A stretch of 64,000 nt of DNA, taken from Flavobacterium chungbukense (lineage in GTDB: Bacteria; Bacteroidota; Bacteroidia; Flavobacteriales; Flavobacteriaceae). A model generated the notes under the pieces. That model saw only the letters and a list, made by a program, of their open reading frames with translations. It was not told the origin of the DNA and searched no databases. Location of the stretch: contig NZ_JAJGZV010000004.1 of assembly GCF_020805785.1 (NCBI RefSeq), forward strand, positions 282,592-346,591. Reading direction: 5' to 3'. The translations under genes and the position numbers were made by a program. This document shows, one piece after another, positions 50,779 to 60,221 of this stretch (position 1 is its first letter; the number at the start of each line of letters is the position of its first letter).

Positions 50779-51768
50779 TTAATTAATTGCTGGACAGTTA
50801 CAATCGTAACGTGCTTTTCTACAGAATAAATTGACTCCTAAAGTAATTTGATGGTAGCCACCAGTGTCGAATTTCACATCTCCTGTTACTTGAGAATAAG
50901 TATAAGCAAACATAAAGTTCTTAAAATTAACTCCAACAATTGGCGTAAAATATTGTAATTTTTGAGAAGCAACTCCGCTTCCCGAAAGATACTGAGCACC
51001 ATCAAAACTTCTTCTATAAGATAAAGCAGCCCAAAGACTTCCAAAATCCATATTTTTGTAGGCTTTCATATTCAAGTCGAGTGTTTTTTCTTTCGTTTGA
51101 TCGAATAGCTGAAAAAGAATAGAAGGTTCCCAGGTCCAATTATCATTTTTACCAAAAACATAACCTGCACTCAATAAAAACTTTCTTAGATTATCGCTTT
51201 CATAATCTGTATATAATTCTCTTCTAGTTTCTAATAACCCCTGAACAGTTGCATGAGCATAAAAATCCAGATAGTTATAAGAGGCTCCTACATCTACATT
51301 AAAATAAGAATCTTTTTGAATTGAACCGAAAACAGTAGGATCAAAAGTTCCTCCAAATTTCGTTTCATCCAATTGATTTTGTATTAAACCTCCGCTAATT
51401 CCAAAAGACAACTGATTCAAATCTATTTCGTCTCTCGAAAACATTATATGGTGTGCGTAGGTTACTTTTACTCCCTTTTGAGAATGATATCCATTTTTGT
51501 CATTAAAAACAATTATACCAGCTCCAGAACGTTCTCCTAGTCTTCCGTTAAAACTTAAGGTCTGCAAAGTCGGTGCGTCTTCTTGCCCAAACCACTGCTT
51601 TCTTGCCGTCAATCTAATTTTAGCACAGTTAGCCGCACCAGCCATTGACGGATGAATTAAATAGTAATTATCGGACAAGTAATCAGAATACACAGGTATT
51701 CCTTCTTGAGAATAAGAATGAAAACTGATAATGAGAAAAATTAATAAAACCCTGATTTTAAATTTCAT
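50779..51768 (-). CDS. PorP/SprF family T9SS membrane protein
   Basis: A 329-residue outer-membrane protein: signal peptide ending SYSQE, then IPVYSDYLSDNYYLIHPSMAGA, the PorP/SprF hallmark, and TARKQWFGQEDAPTLQTLSF. In Flavobacterium these proteins are paired with T9SS type B substrates to anchor them at the surface. No SprB-like adhesin is adjacent here, so its partner is elsewhere; the LRR/lectin protein at 8868 (type B sorting domain) is a candidate by type only. Confidence 0.92.
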   Translation of the reverse strand: MKFKIRVLLIFLIISFHSYSQEGIPVYSDYLSDNYYLIHPSMAGAANCAKIRLTARKQWFGQEDAPTLQTLSFNGRLGERSGAGIIVFNDKNGYHSQKGVKVTYAHHIMFSRDEIDLNQLSFGISGGLIQNQLDETKFGGTFDPTVFGSIQKDSYFNVDVGASYNYLDFYAHATVQGLLETRRELYTDYESDNLRKFLLSAGYVFGKNDNWTWEPSILFQLFDQTKEKTLDLNMKAYKNMDFGSLWAALSYRRSFDGAQYLSGSGVASQKLQYFTPIVGVNFKNFMFAYTYSQVTGDVKFDTGGYHQITLGVNLFCRKARYDCNCPAIN

Positions 51769-51887
51769 AAAGGCAATTTTGTATCTATATAATTTTCACT
51801 CCTGCAATTTAACACGATTTCTATGAGAAGAGTCTTAATTATTTCATTAAAAAATCAAATATAGTTATTAGTAGAAAATAACTTTAG

Positions 51888-51895
51888 TAAATTTG
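51888..51895 (+). promoter_or_regulatory. -7 element (TAAATTTG) of the Nfu gene
   Basis: Perfect TAnnTTTG 16 nt before the ATG, with a near-match TTA at -33 (20-nt spacing). Confidence 0.5.
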
Positions 51896-51911
51896 CAAAA
51901 AATATACAATC

Positions 51912-52811
51912 ATGACAAAAATCACTATAAAAGAGACTCAAAATCCAACCATTTTAAAGTTTGAGTTTGAAGACTTTATTACACAGAATCAAAATTTCGA
52001 ATTTAAAAACATTGATGAAGCAGAAGCTTCTCCTTTAGCACAGCAATTATTTTATTTACCATTTGTTAAAACAGTTTACATCTCTGGAAATTTTATAGCT
52101 ATAGAAAGATATAGTATTGTGGATTGGGATGACGTTAAAGATGCTGTTGCGGAACAAATTAGTGCTTTTGTTGAAAAAGGCGGTGTAATTATTAAAGTTG
52201 ATGAGAACAAAGCAAAAAAACAACCCATTACTGTTTACGGAGAAACAACTCCAAATCCTTCAGCTTTAAAATTTGTGGTAAGCAGAATGCTAACTCGCAA
52301 CGCAGTAGAATATAAAAATATCGATCAAACTGTTTCTTCTCCATTGGCTCAGGAATTATTTAAATTTCCGTATGTAAAAGAAATTTTCATTGACGAAAAC
52401 TATATTTCTGTTACTAAATATGAAATCAATGACTGGTCTGAAATTACATTAGAATTAAGAACTTTCATTAAACAATTTATCGAAAACGGCGGAACTGTTT
52501 TAGATGAAAGTCTAATTCAGACTACTACCAAAAATGAAGTTACCAAAGATGAAGCTTTCGATAAATTAGATGTTACTTCTCAACAAATCATTAATATCTT
52601 AGAAGAATATGTAAAACCAGCTGTAGCCGCAGATGGTGGAAATATTGCTTTTGAATCTTATAACGAAGAGGACAAAACAGTAAAAGTGCTTTTACAAGGT
52701 GCATGCAGCGGTTGTCCTTCTTCAACTTTCACTTTAAAAAGCGGTATCGAAAATATGCTTAAAAGCATGTTGAATGATGAGGCTATTAAAGTTGAAGCTT
52801 CTAATGCTTAA
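51912..52811 (+). CDS. Nfu-type Fe-S scaffold protein with duplicated Nfu_N domain
   Basis: A 299-residue protein. Two Nfu N-terminal domains (about residues 5-95 and 112-200) share the same pattern (TQNPTILKFEFEDFI and TTPNPSALKFVVSRML; SPLAQQLFYLPFVKTVYISG and SPLAQELFKFPYVKEIFIDE), indicating a tandem duplication. The C-terminal NifU domain (about 220-298) holds the cluster-binding pair C265-SGC268. It delivers Fe-S clusters to target proteins. Nearly all Nfu proteins have one N-domain, so the double version may give a longer scaffold. Terminator at 52829. Confidence 0.92.
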   Translation: MTKITIKETQNPTILKFEFEDFITQNQNFEFKNIDEAEASPLAQQLFYLPFVKTVYISGNFIAIERYSIVDWDDVKDAVAEQISAFVEKGGVIIKVDENKAKKQPITVYGETTPNPSALKFVVSRMLTRNAVEYKNIDQTVSSPLAQELFKFPYVKEIFIDENYISVTKYEINDWSEITLELRTFIKQFIENGGTVLDESLIQTTTKNEVTKDEAFDKLDVTSQQIINILEEYVKPAVAADGGNIAFESYNEEDKTVKVLLQGACSGCPSSTFTLKSGIENMLKSMLNDEAIKVEASNA

Positions 52812-52828
52812 TCTTATTTAAATTATAT

Positions 52829-52860
52829 TAAAAAGCGTCTCAATGAGACGCTTTTTTTTA
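52829..52860 (+). terminator. Terminator of the Nfu gene
   Basis: Perfect 11-bp stem AAAAGCGTCTC/GAGACGCTTTT with a 3-nt loop and a T-run. Confidence 0.88.
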
Positions 52861-52956
52861 TTTTTAATCACTTAATATCAATTATTTACCAATAAAAAAA
52901 CCAGTAATTCTATAAAATTAGTTAATATTGTATTTATAACCAATTAATTAAAAACC

Positions 52957-53343
52957 ATGGGATTAACTTCATTTTTTAAAAATCTATTTGGCTCAACAAA
53001 AGAGTCTGCTTCAGAATTGGCTACTAGTGCCGAAAATACTTTTGAACAAGCAAAAGAAGCGACTGCTCCGTACATCGAAAAAGTAGAAACTTTTGCAGAA
53101 GAAACTATTGATAAAGTAAAAGAAGTTTCAGAACCGATTATTGACCGCGCCTCTGATTATGCTGATAAAGCAAAAGAAACAGTAAGCGAATATGCAGATA
53201 AAGCATCAGAAGCTATAAGCGACGTAATTGATTCTGTTAAAGAAAAAACCGCAGCTCTAACAAGTGATGAAAGTCCAGAACTTATAACAGAAACCGTAGT
53301 GGATGCCAGCGAAATTGGTGACGAAGATGACGGTAAAGCGTAA
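52957..53343 (+). CDS. Amphipathic-helix repeat protein (LEA/apolipoprotein-like)
   Basis: A 128-residue protein without signal peptide or cysteines. After MGLTSFFKNLFGST it is almost one continuous amphipathic helix with 11-residue-type repeats (DYADKAKETVSEYADKASEA, similar segments before), rich in Ala, Glu, Lys and Asp, ending in an acidic tail (DEDDGKA). Similar short proteins in Bacteroidota are described as YtxH- or apolipophorin-like; some resemble LEA stress proteins. Function unknown. A terminator follows at 53393. Confidence 0.75.
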   Translation: MGLTSFFKNLFGSTKESASELATSAENTFEQAKEATAPYIEKVETFAEETIDKVKEVSEPIIDRASDYADKAKETVSEYADKASEAISDVIDSVKEKTAALTSDESPELITETVVDASEIGDEDDGKA

Positions 53344-53372
53344 ACACGATTTTCTAATAATGTAAATATTTC

Positions 53373-53380
53373 TATATTTG
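53373..53380 (+). promoter_or_regulatory. -7 element (TATATTTG) before mscS
   Basis: Perfect TAnnTTTG 50 nt before the mscS ATG. The predicted start lies just upstream of the hairpin at 53393-53412. Confidence 0.5.
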
Positions 53381-53392
53381 CATCTCTAATGT

Positions 53393-53418
53393 ACCTTCTC
53401 TTTTGAGAAGGTTTTTTT
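53393..53418 (+). terminator. Terminator or attenuator hairpin before mscS
   Basis: Stem ACCTTCTC/GAGAAGGT with a TTTT loop followed by a long T-run. It ends the amphipathic-helix gene, but it also lies downstream of the TATATTTG at 53373. Confidence 0.75.
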
Positions 53419-53430
53419 TATTTTAAAATC

Positions 53431-54243
53431 ATGAATCTTAATCCCGAACAAGTCAGTAAATACATTAGCCGATTTATTGATATTTTAGTTGATTATTCAC
53501 CAAAATTAATCTCTGCATTCATCATCTTATTTGTTGGTTTGTACGCCATCAGATTGATTAATCGCATTATGAGAAAAGTAATGATTCAGCGAAATCTGGA
53601 TCCGACATTAACAAAATTCTTAGCTGATATTTTACTTTGGGCATTACGAATATTATTGTTTGTAACTTTTATTTCTAAATTAGGCATTGAAACTTCATCT
53701 TTCGTAGCTATTTTAGGAGCAATGGGACTTGCAGTTGGTTTATCATTGCAAGGTTCGCTTTCTAACTTTGCAGGCGGAATGCTTATCATTGTTTTTAAAC
53801 CATTTAAAGTTGGAGATACCATAGAAGCGCAAGGCGTTATTGCGACAGTTCTTGAAATTCAGATTTTTGTAACCAAGATGCTGACTGGAAATAACCAAAC
53901 TGTTTTTGTTCCAAATGGTGCTTTATCAAACGGAAATATTATCAATTATTCGATGCAGGGAGAAAGAAGAGCTGATTTGACTTTTTCAATTTCATACGAT
54001 TCTGATATTAAAAAGGCTAAAGATATTCTTTTGGATGTTTTAAATAACAATCCAAAAATATTGAAAACGCCTGCACCAGAAGTTTTCGTAAAGAATTTAT
54101 CGGCAAGTTCAATAGATTTTGCAGTTCGCCCTTGGGCTAAAAATGCTAATTACGGAGCTGTTTTTTCTGAAACGTTAGAAAACTGTAAAACTGCTTTGGA
54201 TGAAGCTGGAATTTCAATCCAGCCGTATACGATACAGAAATAA
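53431..54243 (+). CDS. Small-conductance mechanosensitive channel MscS
   Basis: A 270-residue, minimal MscS channel: three transmembrane segments, the pore-lining third helix SFVAILGAMGLAVGLSLQGS with conserved Gly/Ala, the beta-domain (NFAGGMLIIVFKPFKVGDTI) and the cytoplasmic cage (VFVPNGALSNGNIINYSMQG). It opens in response to membrane tension to release solutes under hypo-osmotic shock. It converges with tsaB, whose last codon lies four bases away. Confidence 0.93.
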   Translation: MNLNPEQVSKYISRFIDILVDYSPKLISAFIILFVGLYAIRLINRIMRKVMIQRNLDPTLTKFLADILLWALRILLFVTFISKLGIETSSFVAILGAMGLAVGLSLQGSLSNFAGGMLIIVFKPFKVGDTIEAQGVIATVLEIQIFVTKMLTGNNQTVFVPNGALSNGNIINYSMQGERRADLTFSISYDSDIKKAKDILLDVLNNNPKILKTPAPEVFVKNLSASSIDFAVRPWAKNANYGAVFSETLENCKTALDEAGISIQPYTIQK

Positions 54244-54247
54244 AATA

Positions 54248-54919
54248 TTATTGCTTTTTTGGAGGAGCAATCATAAAATCTTTTAAATAATAAGGTTCAA
54301 AATAAGCGACATCTACAGTGTCGCTTATTTGATACTTATCATAACTGATTTTACTCATAGCGTTTGCTGAAGGGTATTTTACATCTTCTAAAAACACAAA
54401 ATTCTGTTTTGTTAAGACAGCTTTACATTTGTCCGCACAATCTCCAACAAAATATATTTTATCATGATATTCTTGAAATGAATTTTCGTCAATAATCTCC
54501 GCTTTAATAGCTCTGTCGATTGTCAAATCTGAATTAAAAATGGCACTGTAAACTTCCATTCTTCGTGCATCTAACATCGGAATAATTTTCCCATCAATCA
54601 CTTCGGCCTGAGAAGCTAAAGTTTGAAGTGTATCAACAGCAATTAGAGGTATATTCAAAGCATAACACAGCCCCTTAGCAGCCGAAACGCCAATTCTTAA
54701 TCCAGTATAAGATCCTGGACCTTGACTTACAGCAATTGCTGCTAAATCTTGAACTGAAATTCCTGCTTTTGCAATTACTTCTTCTATAAAAACATGAAGT
54801 TTTTCAGCATGCGAATATCCTTCGTCTGCAAGCTCATTGCAAGCAATTGTTTTTCCATCTTTTGCGACAGATACAGAACAATTTTTAGTAGCCGTTTCGA
54901 TGTTGAGAATAAAAGACAA
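54248..54919 (-). CDS. tsaB: tRNA threonylcarbamoyladenosine biosynthesis protein TsaB
   Basis: Component of the TsaBDE complex that makes the essential t6A37 modification of ANN-decoding tRNAs. The 223-residue protein is an ASKHA-fold TsaD paralogue: MSFILNIETATKNCSVSVAK, SQGPGSYTGLRIGVSAAKGL and TLQTLASQAE. It is the last gene in the run of efflux genes (36 nt after the second adaptor) and may be transcribed with them. Confidence 0.94.
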   Translation of the reverse strand: MSFILNIETATKNCSVSVAKDGKTIACNELADEGYSHAEKLHVFIEEVIAKAGISVQDLAAIAVSQGPGSYTGLRIGVSAAKGLCYALNIPLIAVDTLQTLASQAEVIDGKIIPMLDARRMEVYSAIFNSDLTIDRAIKAEIIDENSFQEYHDKIYFVGDCADKCKAVLTKQNFVFLEDVKYPSANAMSKISYDKYQISDTVDVAYFEPYYLKDFMIAPPKKQ

Positions 54920-54955
54920 AGTATTAAAATTTAAAATATTATTGAATTCTTTTTA

Positions 54956-56248
54956 TTATTTTTTTGGAGCTTCTACTTTTTTAAGCTTCACCTTATCTCC
55001 AGAATTAAGATCCTTAGAAACTGTAGTATAAGGTCCAGTAATTACAACATCCCCAGCTTTTAATCCAGACATTACTTCGATATTCGAATCGTCCTGAATT
55101 CCTGTTTTAATTACTCTTATTTGAGCTTTATCACCCACTTTCACAAAAACACATTCGAATTTTTTATCATTCTTTGGTGCTGTTTTTTTCTCTTCATCTG
55201 GAGCCTCTATCTTAATTTCTTTTACAGCTGTAGTATCCGATTTAACCACAACAGAACTAATTGGCACTGCCAAAACATTTGCTTTTATTGTTGTAATAAT
55301 ATCCACCGTTGCAGTCATTCCTGGTCTGAACGGAGAATAAGTATTTGGTTTCCCTTCCAACAAATCTTGATAAGACTCTTTTACTATACGAACCTTTACT
55401 TTAAAATTAGTTACCTGATCTGAAGTAAGTGTTGTACTGGCAGAGTTAGAAATGCTAGTTACAATTCCTTTAAACTTCTTTTTTAAGTAAGCATCTACCT
55501 CGACATTTGCCTCGTCTCCTATCTTAATTTTTACAATGTCATTTTCATTTACGTCTACTTCAACCTCCATATTATTAAGGTTTGCAACACGTAAAAGTTC
55601 TGTTCCTGCCATTTGCTGCGTTCCTAAAACTCTTTCACCTAATTCCACATTTAAAACAGAAATTGTTCCGTCTGCAGGAGAATAAATTGTAGTTCTGCCT
55701 AAGTTATCTCTAGCTTCGTTCACAGAAGCCGAAGCACTTTGAACATTATAATAAGAATTTTGTTTTGTTGCTTTTGCTACTTCAAAAGATGCAATTGCTT
55801 TATCCCAATCTGATCTCGAAATTACACCTTTATCGTATAATGTTTTATTACGTTCATAATTAGCTTTAGCTTCCTTAAAACTTGCTTCTGACTGTGTTAA
55901 ACCAGCTTTAGAACCAGACAAATTAGAAACTGAACGATTATAACTAGAGGTATATAAATCAGGATTAATTTTTACCAACAAATCTCCTTTTTTAACAACT
56001 TGGCCTTCTTTTACATTTAGCAAAATAATTTCTCCCGAAACTTCCGGCGAAATTTTCACTTCAATTTCTGGTTGAATTTTACCTGTTGCCGAAACGGTTT
56101 CAACAATTGTTGAAGCCATTACTTTTGCTGTTTCTACTTCTTTTCCTTCTTCCTTATTTCCTATTACCCCAGCCTTTGAAAGACCGATTAAAGCTATAAT
56201 GAGCACTATTGCACCACCTACTAAGAAATAAATTGTTTTTTTTGACAT
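54956..56248 (-). CDS. MacA-like efflux periplasmic adaptor subunit (adaptor 2)
   Basis: A 430-residue membrane-fusion protein: N-terminal signal-anchor, barrel-sandwich lipoyl half (VSPEVSGEIILLNVKEGQVV), a coiled-coil hairpin (about residues 105-180, e.g. SKAGLTQSEASFKEAKANYE), the second lipoyl half (TTIYSPADGTISVLNVELGE) and a beta-barrel. A charged, Lys/Glu-rich insert (about residues 345-375) lies before the C-terminal domain. It works with MacB-type permeases and TolC. TolC is encoded just upstream, with six bases between. Confidence 0.91.
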   Translation of the reverse strand: MSKKTIYFLVGGAIVLIIALIGLSKAGVIGNKEEGKEVETAKVMASTIVETVSATGKIQPEIEVKISPEVSGEIILLNVKEGQVVKKGDLLVKINPDLYTSSYNRSVSNLSGSKAGLTQSEASFKEAKANYERNKTLYDKGVISRSDWDKAIASFEVAKATKQNSYYNVQSASASVNEARDNLGRTTIYSPADGTISVLNVELGERVLGTQQMAGTELLRVANLNNMEVEVDVNENDIVKIKIGDEANVEVDAYLKKKFKGIVTSISNSASTTLTSDQVTNFKVKVRIVKESYQDLLEGKPNTYSPFRPGMTATVDIITTIKANVLAVPISSVVVKSDTTAVKEIKIEAPDEEKKTAPKNDKKFECVFVKVGDKAQIRVIKTGIQDDSNIEVMSGLKAGDVVITGPYTTVSKDLNSGDKVKLKKVEAPKK

Positions 56249-56254
56249 AATAAA

Positions 56255-57706
56255 TTATTTTGTAATAATTGGAACAATTGGAATTCCGAAATAAAATTCA
56301 AGTATTTTAATTTTAAACATGTAATCGTATTTTGTTCGAATTACATCTGATTGTGCATTAGTCAACAATGTTTGAGCTTGTGTAAAATCAAAAGAATTCA
56401 TCAAACCTACATCATATTTTTCTTTTGCATAATTGTAAGCTTGCTGTCTTGCTTCCAAAGTAACAGTCGAAGCTTCATAAGTGTTTAAAGCTGCTTTTGC
56501 ATCTGTAAATGCAGTATAAACATTACGCTGTAAATCTAAACTTTTTTGCTCTAAATCTATTTTAGATTTTTCTAAATTTACTTTATTTCTTTCTACATTA
56601 TTTCTAGCAGAAAAACCATTAAAAATCGGCACAGAAAGTTGCAATCCGAAAGACTGTCCTTTATTGTCATTAAACTGATCAAAAATAGGTTGTGCATTAC
56701 CTAAAACAGATGAATAATTGTCTCTTAAAACGGGTTGATTTGTTCCTTGCACATATCCAATCTGAGAAGTTGGATTTGCAGTATTTAAGGTAGAACCAGT
56801 TATAATATCAGAATAACTAGCTCTGGTATTAAAATTGTAAAAAGCACTTAAAGTTGGCTGATAAGCTCCTTTAGCGATAACTACATTCTTCTCGGCAATT
56901 TCAAGGTTGGTTTGTGCTAATTTTAAGTCTGTTCTTATTTCTTTAGCTTTATCATAAATTTCAATTGGAGATTGTGCCAAAATATTGTTCTGATCTTCCA
57001 ATTTATTATCATCAACAACATCAAAATCAGCAAATTCTTTTAATTGTAAAAGTTGTGCTAAACTTAATTTAGATATTAATAAATTATTTTCAGAAACGGC
57101 AATATTTTGCTTATCTGTAGCAACAGTTGCTTTTAAATCAAATAAATCTCCACGCGGAATTGTTCCAGCATTTACCATTTCTTCAGAACGGGCAAAGCGT
57201 TTTTCATCAATTGCCAATTGTTCTTTTTTAACTTTAAGATCTTCTTTATTAGATAAAATTTGTAAAAATGCGCTGGCAACATTCAAAGAAATATCTTCCT
57301 GCATTTTTAACAATTGGTATTTTGCAGCTACAATAGAAAGATTAGCTCTTCTTAAATTATTTTGATTTTGAAGTCCTTTGTAAATATCGACTCCTACAGA
57401 AGCTCCTACAGAAGAATATTGTGTAGTTTGGTTTTCAAGCAAACCTGTTGTAATATTCTGGTTCAAACCAATGTTCCAAGAGTGCGATGCATTTGCATTT
57501 ACAGATGGCAGATAATTTCCAATTGCACCCTTTTTATCGATTGCAGCCGTTTTTAAATCAAGCTCTGTCAACTTTATCGTAATATTATTTTCTAATGCGT
57601 ATCTAACGCATTCTTCTAAAGTCCATTGTTTTGATTGCGCTTGGCTCGTTAATCCGAAACCGAATAACATTGCAAAAACGAGACTATTATATTTGTTTAT
57701 TTTCAT
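56255..57706 (-). CDS. TolC-family outer-membrane efflux protein
   Basis: A 483-residue outer-membrane factor: signal peptide ending SQAQS, then QWTLEECVRYALENNITIKL and two TolC repeats with helical hairpins (e.g. YDVGLMNSFDFTQAQTLLTN). It forms the exit duct of the ABC efflux pump. It lies between the two adaptor genes. Confidence 0.94.
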   Translation of the reverse strand: MKINKYNSLVFAMLFGFGLTSQAQSKQWTLEECVRYALENNITIKLTELDLKTAAIDKKGAIGNYLPSVNANASHSWNIGLNQNITTGLLENQTTQYSSVGASVGVDIYKGLQNQNNLRRANLSIVAAKYQLLKMQEDISLNVASAFLQILSNKEDLKVKKEQLAIDEKRFARSEEMVNAGTIPRGDLFDLKATVATDKQNIAVSENNLLISKLSLAQLLQLKEFADFDVVDDNKLEDQNNILAQSPIEIYDKAKEIRTDLKLAQTNLEIAEKNVVIAKGAYQPTLSAFYNFNTRASYSDIITGSTLNTANPTSQIGYVQGTNQPVLRDNYSSVLGNAQPIFDQFNDNKGQSFGLQLSVPIFNGFSARNNVERNKVNLEKSKIDLEQKSLDLQRNVYTAFTDAKAALNTYEASTVTLEARQQAYNYAKEKYDVGLMNSFDFTQAQTLLTNAQSDVIRTKYDYMFKIKILEFYFGIPIVPIITK

Positions 57707-57792
57707 ATTTTTTTAATGAAAGCGCAGTAAATCGAACCGCGCAAATTTAACATTTTTTAAAACCAAAAAGATCCTTAAACTTTTAAATTAGT

Positions 57793-58914
57793 TTATTTTT
57801 TTTCTTTATCTCCCTCATTAATCAAGCCCTGATTCCAGATTTTTATTTTATCTGTATCTTTTATACCGCTTTTAACTTGAACATAGATTCCGTCGCTAAC
57901 TCCAAGTACCAGATCTTTTCTCTGAAATTTTTGTGGAGCGGTTTCAATCTCCACATAAGGTTTTTGTGTTTTTTTGTCAAACTGAACTAACGATTCTTTA
58001 ATAGCTAAGATTTTATCTGCTTTTTCTAAAATAATAGAAGCATTTGCACTCAATCCAGCTCTGATAAAAGTATCGTCTCTATTGATCATTTGCGCTTTTA
58101 TTTCAAATTGAATTGCTCCGTTTTCGGTTACCCCTTTTGGTGCAATATAATTTAAAACTGCTTCAAATTTTTTGTTTTCGATAGCTCCAATTGTGATTTC
58201 AATTGGCATTTTTTCTTTGATTTTTCCAACTTCAGATTCATCGATTTTCCCAATAAAAATCATTCTTCCAACATCTGCAACACTTGCTATTGTTGTTCCT
58301 TCATTAAAATTATTACTTTCAATTACCTGATTTCCAACTTTTACCGGAACATCTAAAACCATCCCGTTTACCGTCGAACGAATCAATGTATTTGCATAAG
58401 TTCCTAATGACGAAGTAGTTCCTGTTTTTACAATATCCAAACTTTGTTTTGCCGCCAAATAAGTTTGTTTTGCCTGATTGTAAGCAACTTGAGCTGCATC
58501 AAAATCATTTGCAGAAATTACATCTTTCTCAAATAATGTTTTTTGTCTCTTGTACAGTTTTTCTTGATTGTCTAAAGCAATTTTAGCCGTTGTAACTTGA
58601 TTTTGAGTACTGCTTACATTAGAAACATTTGCTACAACTCTAATTTTAGCAATCATATCGCCAGCTTTGATTTTTTCACCAGCTTTAATGTATACCTCTT
58701 CAATAATCCCTGAAATATTTGGTTTGATTAGAACTTCCTCATCAGGCTGAATATTTCCTGTCGCAATAGTATTCTTTACGATAGTCTTAATTTCTGCTTT
58801 CTCCGTTTTAAATACAACTGGTGGTTCTTGATTTTTAGCATACAAATAATAAAGTGCGCCAAAAAAAACAATTGCAATAAATATTAAAATGGTTACGGTT
58901 ACTCCTTTTTTCAT
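57793..58914 (-). CDS. MacA-like efflux periplasmic adaptor subunit (adaptor 1)
   Basis: A 373-residue adaptor: N-terminal signal-anchor, lipoyl halves (IKPNISGIIEEVYIKAGEKI and NTLIRSTVNGMVLDVPVKVG), a coiled-coil between them (TTAKIALDNQEKLYKRQKTL), and a beta-barrel with SEVGKIKEKMPIEITIGAI. It follows the permease gene by 39 nt on the same strand. It is shorter than adaptor 2 and lacks its charged insert, so the two are diverged paralogues. Confidence 0.92.
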   Translation of the reverse strand: MKKGVTVTILIFIAIVFFGALYYLYAKNQEPPVVFKTEKAEIKTIVKNTIATGNIQPDEEVLIKPNISGIIEEVYIKAGEKIKAGDMIAKIRVVANVSNVSSTQNQVTTAKIALDNQEKLYKRQKTLFEKDVISANDFDAAQVAYNQAKQTYLAAKQSLDIVKTGTTSSLGTYANTLIRSTVNGMVLDVPVKVGNQVIESNNFNEGTTIASVADVGRMIFIGKIDESEVGKIKEKMPIEITIGAIENKKFEAVLNYIAPKGVTENGAIQFEIKAQMINRDDTFIRAGLSANASIILEKADKILAIKESLVQFDKKTQKPYVEIETAPQKFQRKDLVLGVSDGIYVQVKSGIKDTDKIKIWNQGLINEGDKEKK

Positions 58915-58953
58915 TTGTTTTTTGGTTTAATCGATTTATTTTGATTGATAATT

Positions 58954-60219
58954 TTATTCTGTTCTTAAAGCATCTACTGGCTTAACATTAATCGCAGTCT
59001 GAGCGGGAATAAATCCTGCAAGCAATCCTGAGCCGACCAATATTAATAAAGCCACAAACACTACTGTTAAATCTACACTAGGATTGGCAAACATGGTATT
59101 GCCGCCGGGGGGCATGGCATCTAATGCGATATTTAATAATGCTATGATTCCTGTTGCGACCGCTATTCCGAGCATACCTGAAATAATGGTTAAAAATATA
59201 GATTCTGATAATATTTGTGCTCTAATATTTCCTGGTGTTGCCCCTAAAGCTCTTCTAATTCCAATTTCTTTTGTACGCTCTTTAACCACAATAAGCATGA
59301 TGTTAGAAATACCTATTACTCCTGAAATCAAAACTAAGGTTCCAACAAAATAAGCAATCACTTTTAGAATATTAAATAAACTTTGGACTTTATTAAATTG
59401 TTCATATAAGTCAAAATTTCCGACTGCACGATCATCCGTAGGATTAACTGAATGGAGCGCTTTTATAATTTCTAAAATTTTTGGCTTTAGTTCTGTAATC
59501 GAAGCTTCATCATTTGCCGTTAATGCCATCCAGCCTACTTTATCACCATAATTAAAAGCTTGCTGAAAGGTAGTAAACGGGATAAAAATATTTTTTTGTT
59601 CTTGTTCAGCATTTCCTCCTTGCTGTTTAGAGGTATAAACTCCAACCACCATAAAATTAATGCCGTTAATCTTTATATAAGTTCCTACAGCTTCTTCGGC
59701 TTTTCCGTATAGTTCGCTGATTACACCTTTTCCAATTACCGCAACTTTTCTTCGTTCATTAATATCCTGCTGATTTACAAAACGTCCTTTAATAATATCC
59801 ATTGGCTGCTGTTTAATCAGCTCTGGATAATCTCCGTAAATTGTAAAGGCTGAAGTTTTAGTTCCTCTTACAACATTATTTGTTCCGTTAAAATCTCCAA
59901 GTTGATTTCTAGGCGAAACATACAATAAATCTGGTATAGCTTGTTTTAATGCTGCCACATCACTATTTCTAAAATCATAACGGCGTGTTTTTGGCAGACC
60001 TTTATAGGCTTTTGAAGTCGTTTGACTCCACATAAACATTGTATTGGTTGCTATTCCATCAAATCCTTTTTTTACACCATTTTCGAGACCGTTTCCAGCA
60101 GCAAGTAATATCACTAATATAAATATCCCCCAAAACACACCAAAAGCAGTCAGTATAGTTCTGAATACATTTGCTGTTAAAGCCTGTAAAATTTCGTCCC
60201 AATTATCTTTACTAAACAT
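58954..60219 (-). CDS. MacB-like ABC transporter permease 2
   Basis: A 421-residue, four-TM permease with MacB_PCD periplasmic domain (about residues 25-265) and a C-terminal FtsX domain (VVKERTKEIGIRRALGATPG and GLLAGFIPAQTAINVKPVDALR). Separate ATPase gene upstream rather than fused as in E. coli MacB. It begins two bases after the first permease ends. Confidence 0.93.
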   Translation of the reverse strand: MFSKDNWDEILQALTANVFRTILTAFGVFWGIFILVILLAAGNGLENGVKKGFDGIATNTMFMWSQTTSKAYKGLPKTRRYDFRNSDVAALKQAIPDLLYVSPRNQLGDFNGTNNVVRGTKTSAFTIYGDYPELIKQQPMDIIKGRFVNQQDINERRKVAVIGKGVISELYGKAEEAVGTYIKINGINFMVVGVYTSKQQGGNAEQEQKNIFIPFTTFQQAFNYGDKVGWMALTANDEASITELKPKILEIIKALHSVNPTDDRAVGNFDLYEQFNKVQSLFNILKVIAYFVGTLVLISGVIGISNIMLIVVKERTKEIGIRRALGATPGNIRAQILSESIFLTIISGMLGIAVATGIIALLNIALDAMPPGGNTMFANPSVDLTVVFVALLILVGSGLLAGFIPAQTAINVKPVDALRTE

Positions 60220-60221
60220 AA

